A stretch of DNA of 64,000 bases from Undaria pinnatifida (Eukaryota > Sar > Phaeophyceae > Laminariales > Alariaceae), in contig JABAKD010000028.1 in assembly GCA_012845835.1 (NCBI GenBank), positions 14,044,648 through 14,108,647 on the forward strand, read 5' to 3'. The position numbers were made by a program, and so were the translations under genes. The notes under the pieces are model-generated. The model saw only the letters and a program-made list of their open reading frames with translations. It was not told the origin of the DNA and did no database searches. This document shows, in pieces, positions 22,001 through 30,692 of the stretch. Position 1 is the stretch's first letter. Each line of letters opens with the position of its first letter.

Positions 22001-23803
22001 TGTTTTCCCCTGTCGACTACTCCATGAAAGAAGGAACATGTTCTATTGGAGGAGTTCTTCCGGCTGTGGAAGTTCTGTGCGCTATGATTTCATGTGTTTC
22101 GGCAGGTGGAGCGGTCTGCGCGCCCATTCACAGGGCAGGAGAGTTTGGGGTTAGAGTGAAGACCCCAGCCACGTTACGGGGATCATTTTCGGGACCGTTT
22201 TGTGCGGTGGCTCGGGGTGACTTTAGCGAGTTACCCGCCTGTTCTTTTTCGGTCTTTAGCTTTGGTGATGATAAGATATCCCTTCGTGGTATGAATCTGC
22301 ACTGGAATGGTAAGCTGACCTGGACCTTCAAAATAAGCTAAAGTGTTTGTGTCTGTGAGGTACAGAGACACTCGTGCTCGATACTAACTGGTTCGCTGTA
22401 AATAGTCTCGCTATTAATCGTCTCGCTATTAATAGTCCCGCTACTAATCGTCTCGCTATTACTCGTCTCGTTATTAATCTTAATAGTGTGACTATCACTA
22501 ATTTTAACCAGGTATATAGTCTAGACTAGTCTAGACTAATCTATTAGGGGTGAAAACCTCGTAGTTAAAATGTGGGTATGATAGCGTATGGTATTACAAT
22601 ACCGTAGCCTTGGTCTAGAGGCGGATGGGAAACTCATGCCGGGACTAGAGGGACGCCCTGAAGAGGGCGGGTACGGTAGAACGTCGGGTTCGCCATTCGT
22701 TCAGTTTTTTTTGTGACTACAGGCATGTGACACCATCAGCAGGATACGTTTCCCGTGTCTGCCGATTTGGTGCCCTATTCCCCGCCGTCGGCAGAGATGG
22801 CTTTGGTTGAAACCGTGTTTGTGTATATCTGCCCCGTATGGTGTGCTCGTGCTGTGCTCGTGCTCTGCCCGCCCCCGCCTCCTTGTCGATCCTTGGACAG
22901 GTGTTCTTTTGGTGTGGGGTGATGGTGCTGATCTTTGAGATATTTGCCGTGCCGCGCCTTACGCCTTGGTTGGGCATCAAAACTTCCCAAAGACTCGGGT
23001 CAGTTTTCGAGATCCCGGTCTACTTGGTCATCCCTCTCCTCTCCGTACTCGACGTTGGCGGACGTTTTGAGACCGTGGCCTTGCTGATACTCCTCTTCAT
23101 GGAGTGCGTATGCGCTAACATGGTGGGTGCCGCTGCGATGGGGGTACAGCACGGCGATGGCCACGATTATCGTAGGCGGTTGGCGCCAGTTATTGGTGTG
23201 CTGCAAATAGTGATTGCGTTTGACGTGCCTTAAGAAGACGATTTCCAAGGAGCCTCGATTGTTACGTAGCTGGCTTGGTGTCTTTTTATGTAATCGATCA
23301 CAAACCATGTCGAGAGCTGGGCGCATACGTGGAAAGTAGAGCGATTGCAATAGTGAATAGTCTTACCTTGCGTCTAGAAAATACAATTTGAAACGAGAAA
23401 CCAAAGCAAGGAACCAGGTTTAAGCTATGCAGAACACAGTCCCTAGATATATTGGCGAAACCTGTCGTCCGTCCCGCGACGCCCACTTACGCCCGTCTTT
23501 CTGCAATAATTGCGCAATTGCCGTTCATCGTTTGTCGCCGAGAAGTTTTATGTTGGCTTGGCCTTGGTCACCAACAACGCCACGGAACCGGACCGTCGAG
23601 GAGAGCTTAACGGTATTGCGGCCACGGCCAACTCTCTAGCGAGGATACTCTCCCCTATCGTGTCTTCGTCGTTGTTCGCCTTCACCCTCGACGGAGACTG
23701 CAGCTACCCCTTCAACTACCAGTTCACATTCTACCTGCTGGCTTGTTGGAGGCTGGTCGCCGCTTGGTTAGGGTGGAGCAAGATAACCGACAACAAGGAG
23801 TGA
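10009..23803 (+). CDS. Major facilitator superfamily transporter, 8 exons, 425 aa
   Basis: I propose exons 10009-10147, 12959-13142, 14168-14271, 19437-19542, 19797-19904, 21770-21923, 22901-23122 and 23543-23803 (TGA). All introns are GT-AG (donors GTGAGA, GTGAGG, GTGAGC, GTACTG, GTGAGT, GTCAGA, GTGGGT). Total coding length is 1278 bases, in phase throughout. The product fits a 12-TM MFS carrier of the ZIF1/tetracycline-efflux-like type. TM1 is in exon 1. Exon 2 holds the MFS motif A region ([13 protein letters not shown]). Exons 2-3 give [10 protein letters not shown] (TM4), exon 4 gives GPGVGGML (TM5), exon 5 TM6, exon 6 TM7 plus [12 protein letters not shown], exon 7 TM8-TM9 and most of TM10, and exon 8 [12 protein letters not shown]11 and TM12. 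It should move a small solute across a membrane, probably by proton exchange; the substrate cannot be read from sequence. Introns total 12.5 kb and contain GTR copies and tandem repeats. The start could lie further upstream, an extra exon encoding the central loop could hide in 19905-21769, and the last acceptor is ambiguous (NAGNAG). Confidence 0.85.
10700..11215 (+). repeat. GTR repeat copy 3, in intron 1 of the transporter gene
   Basis: This C-strand copy is in plus orientation and starts abruptly at a C run (10711-10727), that is, truncated within a module. It runs through the conserved blocks to the constant end CACAGCTGGAGTGTATTTTA at about 11184-11203. It lies wholly inside the 2.8-kb first intron and the flanking exons still join in frame, so the insertion is tolerated. 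Confidence 0.8.
11220..12355. other. Intron 1 sequence without recognisable gene
   Basis: AT-rich intronic DNA. Frames at 11252-11524 and 12037-12324 (plus) have no recognisable motif. A coding-like bias around 12037-12290 is possible but unsupported. Confidence 0.35.
12357..12502 (+). repeat. (CCACA)n microsatellite in intron 1
   Basis: About 28 copies of the pentamer CACAC/CCACA, nearly perfect, with single TCAC interruptions near the left end. Frames through it (HHTT or VVWC repeats) are artefacts. Confidence 0.95.
13616..13776 (+). repeat. Polypurine tandem tract in intron 2
   Basis: About 160 bases of almost pure purine on the plus strand, built from GGAAAGTGA(A/G)-type decamers. Mirror-symmetric polypurine tracts of this type can form triplex DNA. 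It lies in intron 2 (13143-14167) of the transporter. Confidence 0.85.
15241..15419 (+). repeat. (CCACTA)n microsatellite in intron 3
   Basis: Around 29 copies of a hexamer, near perfect, with single substitutions (AATAGC near 15261, CCGCTA near 15355). The Leu-Pro repeat frame across it is an artefact. Confidence 0.95.
16186..16228 (+). repeat. (TACTG)n microsatellite in intron 3
   Basis: About eight tandem pentamers TACTG or TACTC. Short, with no coding significance. Confidence 0.85.
16835..18500 (+). repeat. GTR repeat copy 4, longest copy, in intron 3
   Basis: This copy shows the full module order in C-strand sense. First comes an AT-rich module with CATTGCATGA...TCACCTCGCCTGTTGTATTTGGCAATA (16900-17105). 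Modules with GCCCCACTTACAATCGAAATCGGCC (about 17230-17260) and CGTCTAGATCTAGCACCACGCGTATA (about 17385) follow. An internal partial end with ACAGCTGGAGCGTATT lies at 17475-17490. Further C-run modules lead to the final end ACAGCTGGAGCGTACTT at about 18470-18486. It lies inside the 5.2-kb intron 3. Confidence 0.75.
18500..19436. other. 3' part of intron 3, nothing recognised
   Basis: No recognised feature except a minus-strand frame at 18790-18975 whose composition looks protein-like but matches nothing I can name. Confidence 0.3.
19905..21769. other. Intron 5 of the transporter gene
   Basis: A 1.9-kb intron. It holds a short GCTAGATGCTAGA tandem at about 20985-21012 and no recognisable gene. 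The joined protein has a short central loop here, so an additional small in-phase exon cannot be excluded. Confidence 0.4.
22396..22492 (+). repeat. CTCGCTATTAAT tandem repeat in intron 6
   Basis: Six to seven diverged 15-base units of the form (A/C)GTCTCGCTATTAAT. Directly downstream, 22517-22538 is two overlapping copies of the palindrome TAGTCTAGACTA. Confidence 0.8.
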
Positions 23804-24889
23804 TTTGGCTAGTCGTTGGAGGAGTAGCTCTACACTGGCAGTCATACATATTAGGACACGGTTATAGCAGCTTGATACTGCACGGCCTGTGATTTATTTG
23901 GTTGGGAGGGGGGGTAGGTACATGGTGTATCGTGGTGTTGCCGATTGGTGTGCCACACTCACGGAGTATCGCACACAGCTTAGACTACAACGATGAGTTT
24001 TGACTCTCACAGCTTTTAGTCTACTTTAGCTTGTTTCACAATATATTTCGAAGTGTTAGTTCTTGCAGTAGGCCAGCCGTTCCGCCCTCGTATCGCAATA
24101 TCCCGACATGACAGCACAAAGAACGATAGCCACGGTTGTAGAATCGGTATTTACCCGTTTGCCTACCCGCTTTTTTTCTTCTGGTTGTGAAATATTCGCG
24201 GTCTTCTCCGCCCACGCAATGGCGTAAAACATATTTTCGAATATGTTACCTCGTCAGACATACACGCTTTCGAGCTGTTTACCTTGGTGCGCTGCTTAAC
24301 TATATGGAATTGACGGCCACACCATATTTTAGCAACAAGAAGTGTGAACGATGTGTGTCTCAAACCATGCAAGTGAACGAGTTAAAGCGCCGACTGAGCT
24401 GGTGGCGCAATAAAGCTACCATAGTACGATGGAAGGAGCGTGCTACACTGTTATATACCCAATAGATTGAGCCACGACGAGAGCAAACGGACCAACGGGG
24501 ATCGGCGAAGCGATGGCGCGAGTGAACAGTGAACAGCAGTGCTTAATATCACCACACACTTGTTCCGCAGGATACGTACCTGGTACGTACGAACAGCAAA
24601 TTATATGTAAAATTACTAGCAGGAGCATCAGTACCAAGCGTCAGGGACGATGTTACGATAGTATGTATTGCGACTCTACTATTTTGTTGGATTTAATCAT
24701 ACTTCTTCACATTGTCATGTACGCATGTAGTCTATTGTATCGATGATAAATCAAAGATAATAAAAATTGTACTGCCATACGTACTACGATTGCACTGTAG
24801 TGTAGTGTACGATACAGAAGCATGTTGATAGATACAAATATGTTAAACTTGGTTGTGTTTGACAAGTTCAATAGTGCACCTGATGCAAC
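23804..24889. other. Intergenic stretch downstream of the transporter gene
   Basis: No gene recognised. At 23955-24025 there is a strongly diverged fragment of the GTR end (ACGGAGTATCGCACACAGCTT followed by GATGAGTTTTGA and CTCACAGCTTTTAG). A frame at 24187-24465 has no recognisable motif. Confidence 0.45.
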
Positions 24890-25093
24890 GAAATTGCATT
24901 TACCGTGCCTACGCTTTGGAGTACAGATGCTTTGAGCCGCGCAAGCGTCGATGTCGATTTTCTCTCGAGATATCAGCGTTTTCTTCTCGATGGTAACCAA
25001 ATCGCCTCCCCCAGGGAGCACGATAAACGGCATAGTAAACCGGACTGGTTCCCATGGAGTTTCGATCGTTACGTGGAGCGGACAAGGCTGCGT

Positions 25094-26173
25094 CTAAATA
25101 TCCCAATCCTGTCCCAACGACGTCACCACACGCGCACGCCCAACAAATGCCTGCGTTAACGCGGTTAGGGTCATCCCCGGCTGTCCCTGCAGGGCCTCTA
25201 CCAGCTCCTCCGACATAGCTGTAATACCTGAACCAGGATCCATCAGAACCTTCACCTCAGCAGCCGCGGAAGCACCGGGAACCACGAGACGCCCTGCGAC
25301 CTGCTGTGTCAGGGCATCCAAGTGCGGCTCGGTTTCCACCGTATCCACGCTCGAATCACCACTTCCACCCGGCTGTAAGACCGAGCCACGCGTGCACGGA
25401 ATGGTGCTGCAATCACCACATGGCTGTTGCGACGCGGGTGCCGGCAGCTGCACCGGAACGGAGTGAGGAGCTGGCGCTGCATTATGTAGCCCAGCGCTCT
25501 CGGACACCTGTTGCCGCACCGTCTCGGTGAGCCCATAATCTACTGGCATCATCCTTTCCCGAGGCACACGAATGTACACGTAGTCGTCGTCATTCTTCCT
25601 AGATGGTTCAGGGAAAGCAGGTTTGGTCTCCGTAACCATCGCTTTTGAGGCGGTATTGTACGCACTAGGGATGACCGACGCAGGGGCCATCCCGGTTGTC
25701 TTGCTCCGGGTATTTTGAGCAGGACCGCTTGTGGACTGCTGTTGCTGTATGGAGATCATGCCGTGGCTCTCGCCTTGAACGCCTTTCCCTGTCTTACCCT
25801 GCTGGCTTTGGGGGCAGTCCTTGCGCTTGTGACCTTGTTTGCCACACACCCCCCACTCCTTATTGCCGTACCGACGGTTCCGCTCTGCTTTCACACCATT
25901 AGGCTTGGCACTCTGGCGTGAGTTGTGCCCGTCACAAGTATGTCCCTCCGACTTGGTCCCCGCAACAACCACCAACCTAGCGTCACGACGCTTTGCTGTT
26001 TGCTGGCGTACAGCATCGGTGGCCTGAATTACCGCTTGATCCCATTGCTGCGTGGCAATTATGCCGAACAAAGTGGCAGGGTCGTGCGTTACCAGATCGA
26101 AACGCATCGGTTTTTCCAGCTTGCGGCGGAACTTGAGTGGCTCGGTTCCCACGGCTATTGCCTCAACTAGTAT
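25094..26173 (-). pseudogene. gag C-terminus and aspartic protease of a gypsy-like retrotransposon
   Basis: The long frame has three recognisable parts. A basic segment is followed by a zinc-knuckle-like motif, VCGKQGHKRKDC, whose expected first Cys is replaced by Trp (WGVC instead of Cx2C). A low-complexity Gln/Pro/Ser linker of about 150 residues follows. Then comes a retropepsin active site, LMDPGSGITAMSEELV, with the catalytic Asp in a D-P-G-S context instead of the usual D-S/T-G. The frame ends in a stop at 25094. After a frameshift, 24900-25033 reads on as FIVLPGGGDLVTIEKKTL, which looks like the C-terminal half of the same protease. The product would mature the retroelement polyprotein, but the broken frame and missing pol make it non-functional. 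The codons just upstream of the first usable start run into the hAT insertion. Confidence 0.7.
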
Positions 26174-26181
26174 CTTGCCAT

Positions 26182-27203
26182 CAATGATGTCGGATTACGG
26201 CTGGAGATGCTTATCCTTACGCGTTTTTCGGCAAAATGGGTTTTTCGCGTGCTTACGGGTAATTACGGCAAAAACAGGGGACGTTCAAGAAACAACCCCG
26301 CTAGGATCAAAAGGCACGTCCAAAATTGTGCAGACCACTATTTCATATATTTTTTCGCAATTTATGTGGATTTATAACCTATTATTTAGGAGAGGACGTG
26401 TTTAGGAGAGGACCGAGGCGCCGCATGTCCATAACTGTCTTCATCTCCTCTCCGATCTTGGCATAGGCCTCGGCGAGGCGAATCTCCGCGATGGTCGTCC
26501 TATGCTCGGCACGCCATCCGGGGTCCTTCGACACTGCTGTGACGAAGTTGTGGAAAAGGTATTGCTTCCCCGCGTCAAACGCCAAGCCGGTCCCAAACAC
26601 GAGCGCTGCGAAAGCGTGGTGTGTTTCCTTCCTGACACCTCCCTTAAACGAAGAAGGGATAGTCTGCTGAGAAAATGCGGTATCCCTGACGCGCTTCGTC
26701 AGGACGCCCTCGTTCGTGAGGTTGACGGTGTCGAAGTATGCCTTCGCCGCCAGCACAGCCGCCTCCGGCGGATGCTTTGCTGTGCACACCGCAACGCCGT
26801 GCCCCTTCTTCTTGAGGAAATGAGCCGCCAGCCGAGCAAGGGTCAGGCTGATGCTTTGGCGGCATGACTTGCAGCTGCCACGCATGTTGGTACCCGCGTC
26901 CGGTTGGCCAGGAGGGATTTTGATGTAGGGGTCGAACTGCTCGCGTACACGTGAGTGCTTGGACTTCTTCGCGATCCAAGATGCCATCGCCATGCTCGCA
27001 GCAGGTTGCAGGGTCACAGAGCAAGCTCAAAGTCCAAATGTGGCTGGCTACTGGGAAGCAAAAATGCAGGGGTTTCCTAGATATTTTTTTGATTTTCGTT
27101 TATAGGGGACTGGGGGCGTAGCGTAGTTTCGCCGGCCCAGTCTTATTACTTACCGCCAAAACGGCTCGCTGTAAGGACGTAATTACGTAATCCGACGTCA
27201 CTG
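26182..27203 (-). mobile_element. Non-autonomous hAT transposon nested in gag
   Basis: The termini are near-perfect inverted repeats: left CAATGATGTCGGATTACG; right (minus strand) CAGTGACGTCGGATTACG; 16 of 18 match. They begin with the CARTG expected of hAT elements. The flanking octamers CTTGCCAT (26174-26181) and CTTGCCAC (27204-27211) are an 8-bp target duplication with one mismatch, which is the hAT hallmark length. At 1022 bp it holds only the N-terminal part of a transposase and lacks the catalytic and dimerisation regions. It is therefore an internally deleted derivative. Confidence 0.85.
26382..27017 (-). pseudogene. Truncated hAT transposase with BED-type zinc finger
   Basis: This 211-codon frame starts with a BED-finger pattern: an aromatic and basic lead (REQFDPYIKI), CKSC near residues 49-52, and a His/Cys-containing end (HFLKKKGHGVAVC). 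It is followed by the conserved hAT segment AALVFGTGLAFDAGKQYLFH, corresponding to the region just before the catalytic core in hAT transposases. It then stops after about 211 residues, whereas autonomous hAT transposases are usually 600 or more. The BED finger binds the element ends in this family; without the DDE core the product cannot transpose DNA. The first codon is a GTG in my reading, so the true start may be a downstream ATG or lie in a lost exon. Confidence 0.72.
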
Positions 27204-27629
27204 CTTGCCACGCGTTTGTGTGTACTGCCGAACGTCGGGCCTCGCTAATTCCGTGGACGCGCTGTCAACTAAGGTATTTCCGCATGGCACGTTTTGCATG
27301 AAGACCTTCCTATCTACCGGCACGCTCGCATCCATCTTCAGCACACGGAATATCTGGCGGCAAAATTCTTCATCACTCGTCGGCTGCATGTCAACGCCAG
27401 CAAACCCTTTGAGTTCGTGCGTTAGCTCCTCCACGGAGAGGTCGACCCATGGCTTGCCATCGTAGAACTCATGAACCACCATCATTTGGGTCGCCGAATC
27501 TACCAGCTCTCGCCTCCTCGCGAGTTCCCGGACTCTTCCATCTTGGTTTGTGACATGCATCTGCAGCTCATACTCCGAGTAGGGCAACAAGGAATTCACG
27601 CTTATCTTCGAAGGTAGCAACATCACCAC
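27204..27629 (-). pseudogene. gag N-terminal and central part, upstream of the hAT insertion
   Basis: The frame contains a gag-like helical region with no catalytic motif (for example HEFYDGKPWVDLSVEELTH). It runs directly into the 8-bp target duplication. Codons on the far side of the hAT element (from 26173 downward) continue in the same phase, so the insertion split one continuous frame. Confidence 0.6.
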
Positions 27630-27903
27630 CCAACCTAGGCGGTCTATATCCCCCGATCGTAACCCTTCTTTCCGGCTTTAGCTCGACTCCGGCTCGGTCT
27701 CCACCTCTCGGGTTGCCCCAACATTCAGAATGGACTTTGCCAGTGCCAAGCGCTCGCGCTCCTCTTGCTGCTACAGGGTCTTCCATTGCATTCGGCTGGT
27801 GCCTCACACAAGCACGCAAAACAGTGTTTTCCGGCCTCCGAAATTTAAAAAGCAAAAATAAATGGTCACGTTTTGGGCAGCAAGCAGAACTCACCCATTT
27901 CAA
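27568..27903 (-). pseudogene. gag 5' portion in a shifted frame
   Basis: This frame overlaps the following gag piece and ends at a stop soon after FEDKREFLVALLGV. The gag-like reading switches frame near 27575-27625, which indicates a one-base indel. The start at 27903 is uncertain and no LTR is recognised upstream. Confidence 0.45.
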
Positions 27904-28044
27904 TTGAATTGTACCTACTCGCGCGACCGCGCGCCCGGTGGTATCAGCTCCGAGGACTCTCCCTCGTCGGCCCGGAGTCCGTTTGCCGACAATGCAATAG
28001 TTAGTTCGTTATCACACGGGGAAGTGACATGGAATCGGCCGTGG

Positions 28045-28207
28045 ACCTTTTCGTATAAAATATAGTAAAAAATACACCCCAGCTGTGAGATCGAAGATTT
28101 TGTCGAAACTCATATTTGCAAGCTGTGTGTGATACTCCGATCGCGCGTACTTTACGGGTTGTGTGCCCTCATTAAGATATAGGTCGGCGACTCCCCTTGC
28201 AACTCCC
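28045..28207 (-). repeat. GTR repeat copy 5, short truncated copy
   Basis: Only the constant end and the first conserved blocks are present: an AT-rich tail at 28045-28075, the CAGCTGTGAGATCGAAGAT end, the GATCGCGCG block, and GGCGACTCCCCTTGCAACT, where similarity stops. CGTATA occurs at both borders (28051 and 28209), a weak target-duplication candidate. Confidence 0.75.
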
Positions 28208-28499
28208 GTATATATCTCAAGATCTCAAGAGCTCACAAGAATCGCCAATATTGACAATTAAACTTCGTGACAAAATGTATCCAACACCATTCTATGTACG
28301 GTAAAATGCCTAATGATACGACCACAGCGGTACAACTCGCAGACGGCAGAAGGTTGCCAGGCCCAGCTTGTCGCACCGGCCCCGAAAACCGATGTCTCGA
28401 GGCCTTACAGTCTGGCCAGGAGAGCGCTCTGTGATGAGGCTTAGTTTGCGTGAGCTATCGGTTAACCTTTTGCAAGTGGTCAAACGGATTAATACCCCA

Positions 28500-28585
28500 C
28501 TAATATTTCAACAAATGGCGTCGTCGACAGACCATGGGTTTTTGGGTCGTGGGTTCAAATCCCACCATCCACATAATAAACTTCT
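28500..28585 (+). repeat. tRNA-like unit with a perfect T-arm
   Basis: At about 28548-28564 GTGGG-TTCAAAT-CCCAC forms a perfect 5-bp T-stem with a seven-base loop, including a B-box-like GGTTCAAATCC. No matching acceptor or D-arm is convincing, so this is more likely a SINE head or tRNA pseudogene than a functional tRNA. A diverged duplicate of the upstream block (TTAGTTTGSGTRAGCT...AATACCCCACTAATA) follows at 28732-28800. Confidence 0.45.
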
Positions 28586-28729
28586 TCAGACTTTCCCCAT
28601 TGCCATGTCGAACTCGAAAAATACCTTCCCCGGTATACCCAGGAAATGAAACCGCTTGGATATTGACAGGTCTGCCCGTATATCCGGCCGACCTGCTATC
28701 TCGCCATTTCAGGGGCGGAGAGTGATATA

Positions 28730-29300
28730 AGGCTTAGTTTGGGTAAGCTGTCGGTTAACCTTTTGCAAGTGGTCAAACGAACTAATACCCCACTAATACC
28801 TTAACAGCTCGGCGGTAGCAGAGAGCAGAGACTTCCTGGTGTGTCCGTGGAGTTCTGCGGTCGGCTATGCTCTGTGACCCACATAATATTTCGACAGTGG
28901 GGGAACGGTCTTTTTGTGCAACAACAGCGGATTGCCTGTATCTGAGCTAATTACTTGGTAGCAGTACGGATGTCTAAAGTTGGGGTTTTGTGGCATTGTA
29001 GGTCAGAGTTGTGGGGCAAGCGGTCAGCTCGCTGACCGTCGCTCATTCACAAGCCGCCGTCTGTAAACCAGAGTTGTCGCCTGTCGCGTGCATGAGTGTA
29101 GATCAGGCCACCCGGCGTGTCCATGAGCCCCTGTGGTCGGAGTTGTGTCCCTCAGCATGCCGTGTCCCGACATTCCGGGCTGGCCCACGTGTCCTGGTAT
29201 ATTTTTTATGAGGTTTTGCTATAGTCTAGACTAGAGCGAATTATCAATTCTTCCATGTGTCTGTTATTTATCCAGGTCACTTTTAGCAAGATTTTTCGGG
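28730..29300. other. Gene-free stretch
   Basis: Apart from the duplicated block at 28732-28800 (first copy 28438-28510), nothing is recognised. A TAGTCTAGACTA palindrome lies at about 29222-29233. Confidence 0.4.
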
Positions 29301-29319
29301 CCACCTGCACTTTCTGCAT

Positions 29320-30195
29320 TTTAGTTCTAAGCTTCCACGGCTTCCACGGAAGCTTCCACAGGAGATACTTCCACAAAACCTTCCACGGAAGCTTTCGTGG
29401 ACGTAAGTTTTCTTCTACAGAAGCTTTCAGGAAGCTTTCACGGAAGAAAAAGTTCACGAAAACTTTCACCAAAGCTTTTCACGAAAGATCTCAGGGAAAC
29501 TTATGTGGAAGTATCATTGCTTCCTCGGAAGCCTTCACGGAAGCTTTTGTGGAAGTAAATTTGCTTCCAACGAAGCTTTCACGGAAGCTTCCGTGAAAGT
29601 AAATAACAAATAAATCAGAAATATTAGATGGATTTTTTCTTCCACGGTAGCTTTAAAACAAAATCCAATGGAGCTTCCACGGGAGCTTCCGGGAAAGAAA
29701 AGCACTGCCACGAAAGCTTGCGCGAAAGCTTCCGGCATGTGGTTGATATACTCTTTAAATTATATATACCCCAACCCTAACCCAATGAAATGCAACAACC
29801 AACCAATGTACGGTGAAACCCCCTTCGTCTCACGTACAGCGTGCGTCAACAGGTTGTTCAAAAAGTGGTGAGCTTTACTGAAGGCACGGTAGTGTACAAT
29901 ATCAACAAATATATCCGTGGGAGCAGCCGTGGAAGCCACTCACATTATGTGGAAGCTGCAGAAGCTTCCACGGAAATATAACGTAAAATTCCGTGGATTT
30001 AGCTTCCAACTTTTTGTGGAAGCTACTTCAAAAGCCTTCACGAAACGCTTTCGTCGAAGCTTTCACGAAAAGCTTTTGTCGAAGGTTTCGTGGAAGCCGC
30101 TGAGCTTTCGACCTTCCGTAGAAGCTGCCGCTTGCTTCCATGGCACCAAAACCTAAAAATCCGTGGAAGTAAGTGCTTTCGTGGAAGCTCACACC
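29320..30195. repeat. Dense cluster of degenerate GAAGCTTCC/ACGGAAGCTT palindromic words
   Basis: Dozens of variants of (C/T)CACGGAAGCTT(C/T)C and its complement GGAAGCTTCCGTGG lie on both strands, separated by 5-30 bases, in two blocks (29330-29730 and 29930-30190). The core GAAGCTTC is self-complementary, so adjacent copies can pair in many ways. Frames through it give Phe/Lys/Ser-rich low-complexity products that are not genes. Confidence 0.75.
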
Positions 30196-30247
30196 CTGTA
30201 CAACAACAACTAACAACTACAACTAATCGTTTCGTTTGGTGATCCAG

Positions 30248-30692
30248 GCCAGTAGTTTGTATGTAGACAACTAGTTGCACAGGAATTCAAGCCAGTAGTT
30301 GTCCGTAGACAACTATTTGGGGATTATCTCAAACAAGTAGTTGCCTGCAGACAACTAGTTGCGCAGGAATTTAAACAAGTAGGTGCCTGCAGACAACTAA
30401 TTGCGGAGGGTCTTCAGACAGTAGTTGTCTGCAGGCAACTAGTTGCGCAAGATCTCAAACAAATAGTTGACTGCAGACAACTAGTTGCGGAGGGCCTTAA
30501 GACAGTAGTTAGTTGTCTGCAGGGAACTAGTTGCGCAAGATCTCAAACAAGTGTTGCCTGCAGACACCTAGTTGCGCAGGATCTCAAGACCAAAGTTGCC
30601 TGCAGACAACTAGTTGCGCAGGATTTCAAACAAGAAGTTGCCTGCAGACAACTAGTTGCGCAGGATTTTGAGACAGTAGTTGTCTGCAGAAA
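30248..30692 (+). repeat. Minisatellite, about 10.5 copies of a 42-bp unit
   Basis: The unit is approximately CAAGTAGTTGCCTGCAGACA followed by ACTAGTTGCGCAGGATCTCAAA. Each unit contains an imperfect palindrome GTTGYCTGCAGRCAAC centred on a PstI site. Two alternating variants (GCGCAGGAT and GCGGAGGG types) suggest a higher-order structure. No coding potential is seen. Confidence 0.88.

Larger units (their letters stand above)
24890..27910 (-). mobile_element. Decayed LTR-retrotransposon fragment (gag and protease), interrupted by a hAT element
   Basis: The minus strand, read from 27903 downward, encodes gag-like sequence, a degenerate zinc knuckle, then a retropepsin-like protease. Near 24890 similarity stops before any reverse transcriptase. 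A hAT element (26182-27203) is inserted in the gag portion. I could not identify LTRs or a primer binding site, so both outer ends are uncertain. The protease type and zinc knuckle fit Ty3/gypsy-like elements best. Confidence 0.65.

Noticed and set aside
22000-22341. 113-codon frame with a mildly hydrophobic, Cys-containing product
   Set aside because: It lies inside intron 6 of the transporter, between exons that join perfectly without it, and has no recognisable motif.
29255-29596. Phe/Lys/Ser-rich 113-codon frame
   Set aside because: It is generated by the GAAGCTTCC word field, with similar low-complexity frames on both strands.
30248-30692. CRISPR array
   Set aside because: The 42-bp units are tandem without unique spacers and lie in a eukaryotic context with no cas-like gene.
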